Of a stretch of DNA of 64,000 bases, positions 63,573 to 64,000 are shown piece by piece. Every line of letters begins with the position of its first letter. The first letter of the stretch is position 1. A program made the position numbers and the translations under genes. The notes below the pieces were generated by a model. That model saw only the letters and a list, made by a program, of their open reading frames with translations. It did no database searches and had not been told where the DNA came from. Source of the DNA: Mercurialis annua (taxonomy: Eukaryota > Streptophyta > Magnoliopsida > Malpighiales > Euphorbiaceae); the NCBI RefSeq assembly GCF_937616625.2, contig NC_065573.1, positions 7,083,001 to 7,147,000 of the forward strand. The letters are read 5' to 3'.

Positions 63573-64000
63573 GCCAAACGTCTACAAACGTTCCGAAACA
63601 AATTCGAGCTTTTCACCTTTTTAGTAATTTAAGACAAACGTTTACAAAAGTTACGAAACAAATCCAAGCGTTTCACCTTTTTTGCAATTTAAGCCAAACG
63701 TTTACAAACGTAATGAAACAAAACCAAACGTTTCACCCTTTTTATCGATTTAAGCCGAACGTTTACAAACGTCACGAAACAAAACCAAGCGTTTCCCCAT
63801 TTTAGCGATTTAAGCAAAATGTTTCAAACGGCACGAAACAAATCCAAACATTTCACCTTTTTAGCGATTTATGCCAAACGTTTACAAACGTTACGAAACA
63901 AATCCAAACGTTTAACCTTTTTAGTGATTGAAGCAAACATTTACAAACGTTACGAAAGAAATCCAAATGTTTTGCCTTTTTAGCGATTTAAGCCAACGTT
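63573..64000 (+). repeat. Satellite array, last 0.43 kb: switch to a type B segment
   Basis: At about 63573 the sequence leaves the order seen at 60108 (ACGTTACGAAACAAATCC) and follows that of 61540 (ACGTCTACAAACGTTCCG). The lag becomes about 2033 bp. This is a recombinant junction between the two segment types. The array continues past the window edge. Confidence 0.75.

Noticed and set aside
1994..64000. Dozens of open frames of 60-164 codons in the satellite as protein genes
   Set aside because: All translate into the same 20-residue period, start at arbitrary variant ATGs, and end at indels or CpG-independent stops. They follow from the 60-bp period and one stop-free frame.
1994..64000. 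AACGTT (ACGT-core) repeats as functional bZIP binding sites
   Set aside because: The motif is part of the satellite consensus and occurs about three times per monomer. Abundance alone says nothing about regulation.

Overview
This is a plant nuclear window with no host gene. About 54.7 kb of the 64 kb is one satellite DNA family with a 60-bp monomer, roughly 900 copies. The rest is two broken LTR retrotransposons. Plant origin is inferred from the retroelements: a Ty1/copia fragment resembling the Angela/BARE group, and a Ty3/gypsy chromovirus of the Tekay/Del type with a 3.03-kb LTR. I cannot name the species. Repeat-rich heterochromatin (interstitial, subtelomeric or pericentromeric) is the likely setting.

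Layout. 1-1993: 3' end of a copia element on the minus strand (start of the 3' LTR, polypurine tract, RNase H and reverse transcriptase), cut off where it meets the satellite. 1994-38720: satellite, almost all in one orientation, except a scrambled zone at 4.66-7.49 kb with three inverted blocks. Within this array, 9.54-22.10 kb is about three copies of a 4.19-kb higher-order repeat (HOR). The third copy carries a unique 108-bp GC-rich palindromic insertion at 20779-20886. A block of about 2.3 kb at 28.9-31.2 kb recurs at 33.26-35.59 kb. 38721-45975: gypsy chromovirus on the minus strand with an intact 3' LTR, a pol broken by one TAG, and no 5' LTR or N-terminal gag. 45976-51151: a second copy of the 5.2-kb satellite tract that precedes the gypsy element. 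About 50.3-64.0 kb: nested HORs with periods of 1433 and 3466 bp (3466 = 1433 + 2033).

The monomer consensus has six 10-bp blocks. Four of them start AAAC, so A-tracts recur at helical spacing. Both 30-bp halves start with the palindrome AAACGTTT. The five CpG sites per monomer are the main variable positions and vary mostly as TG or CA, as expected for a methylated array. One of the six reading frames has no stop in the consensus, which produces many spurious 20-residue-periodic open frames. I do not annotate these as genes.

The retroelements do not form a system with the satellite. They are passengers in it, and their breakpoints record array rearrangement. The main points of interest are the decamer-phased monomer, the nested HORs, the foldback insertion, the local orientation scrambling and the filler-bearing gypsy junction. 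No tRNA, rRNA, CRISPR array or host protein gene was seen.
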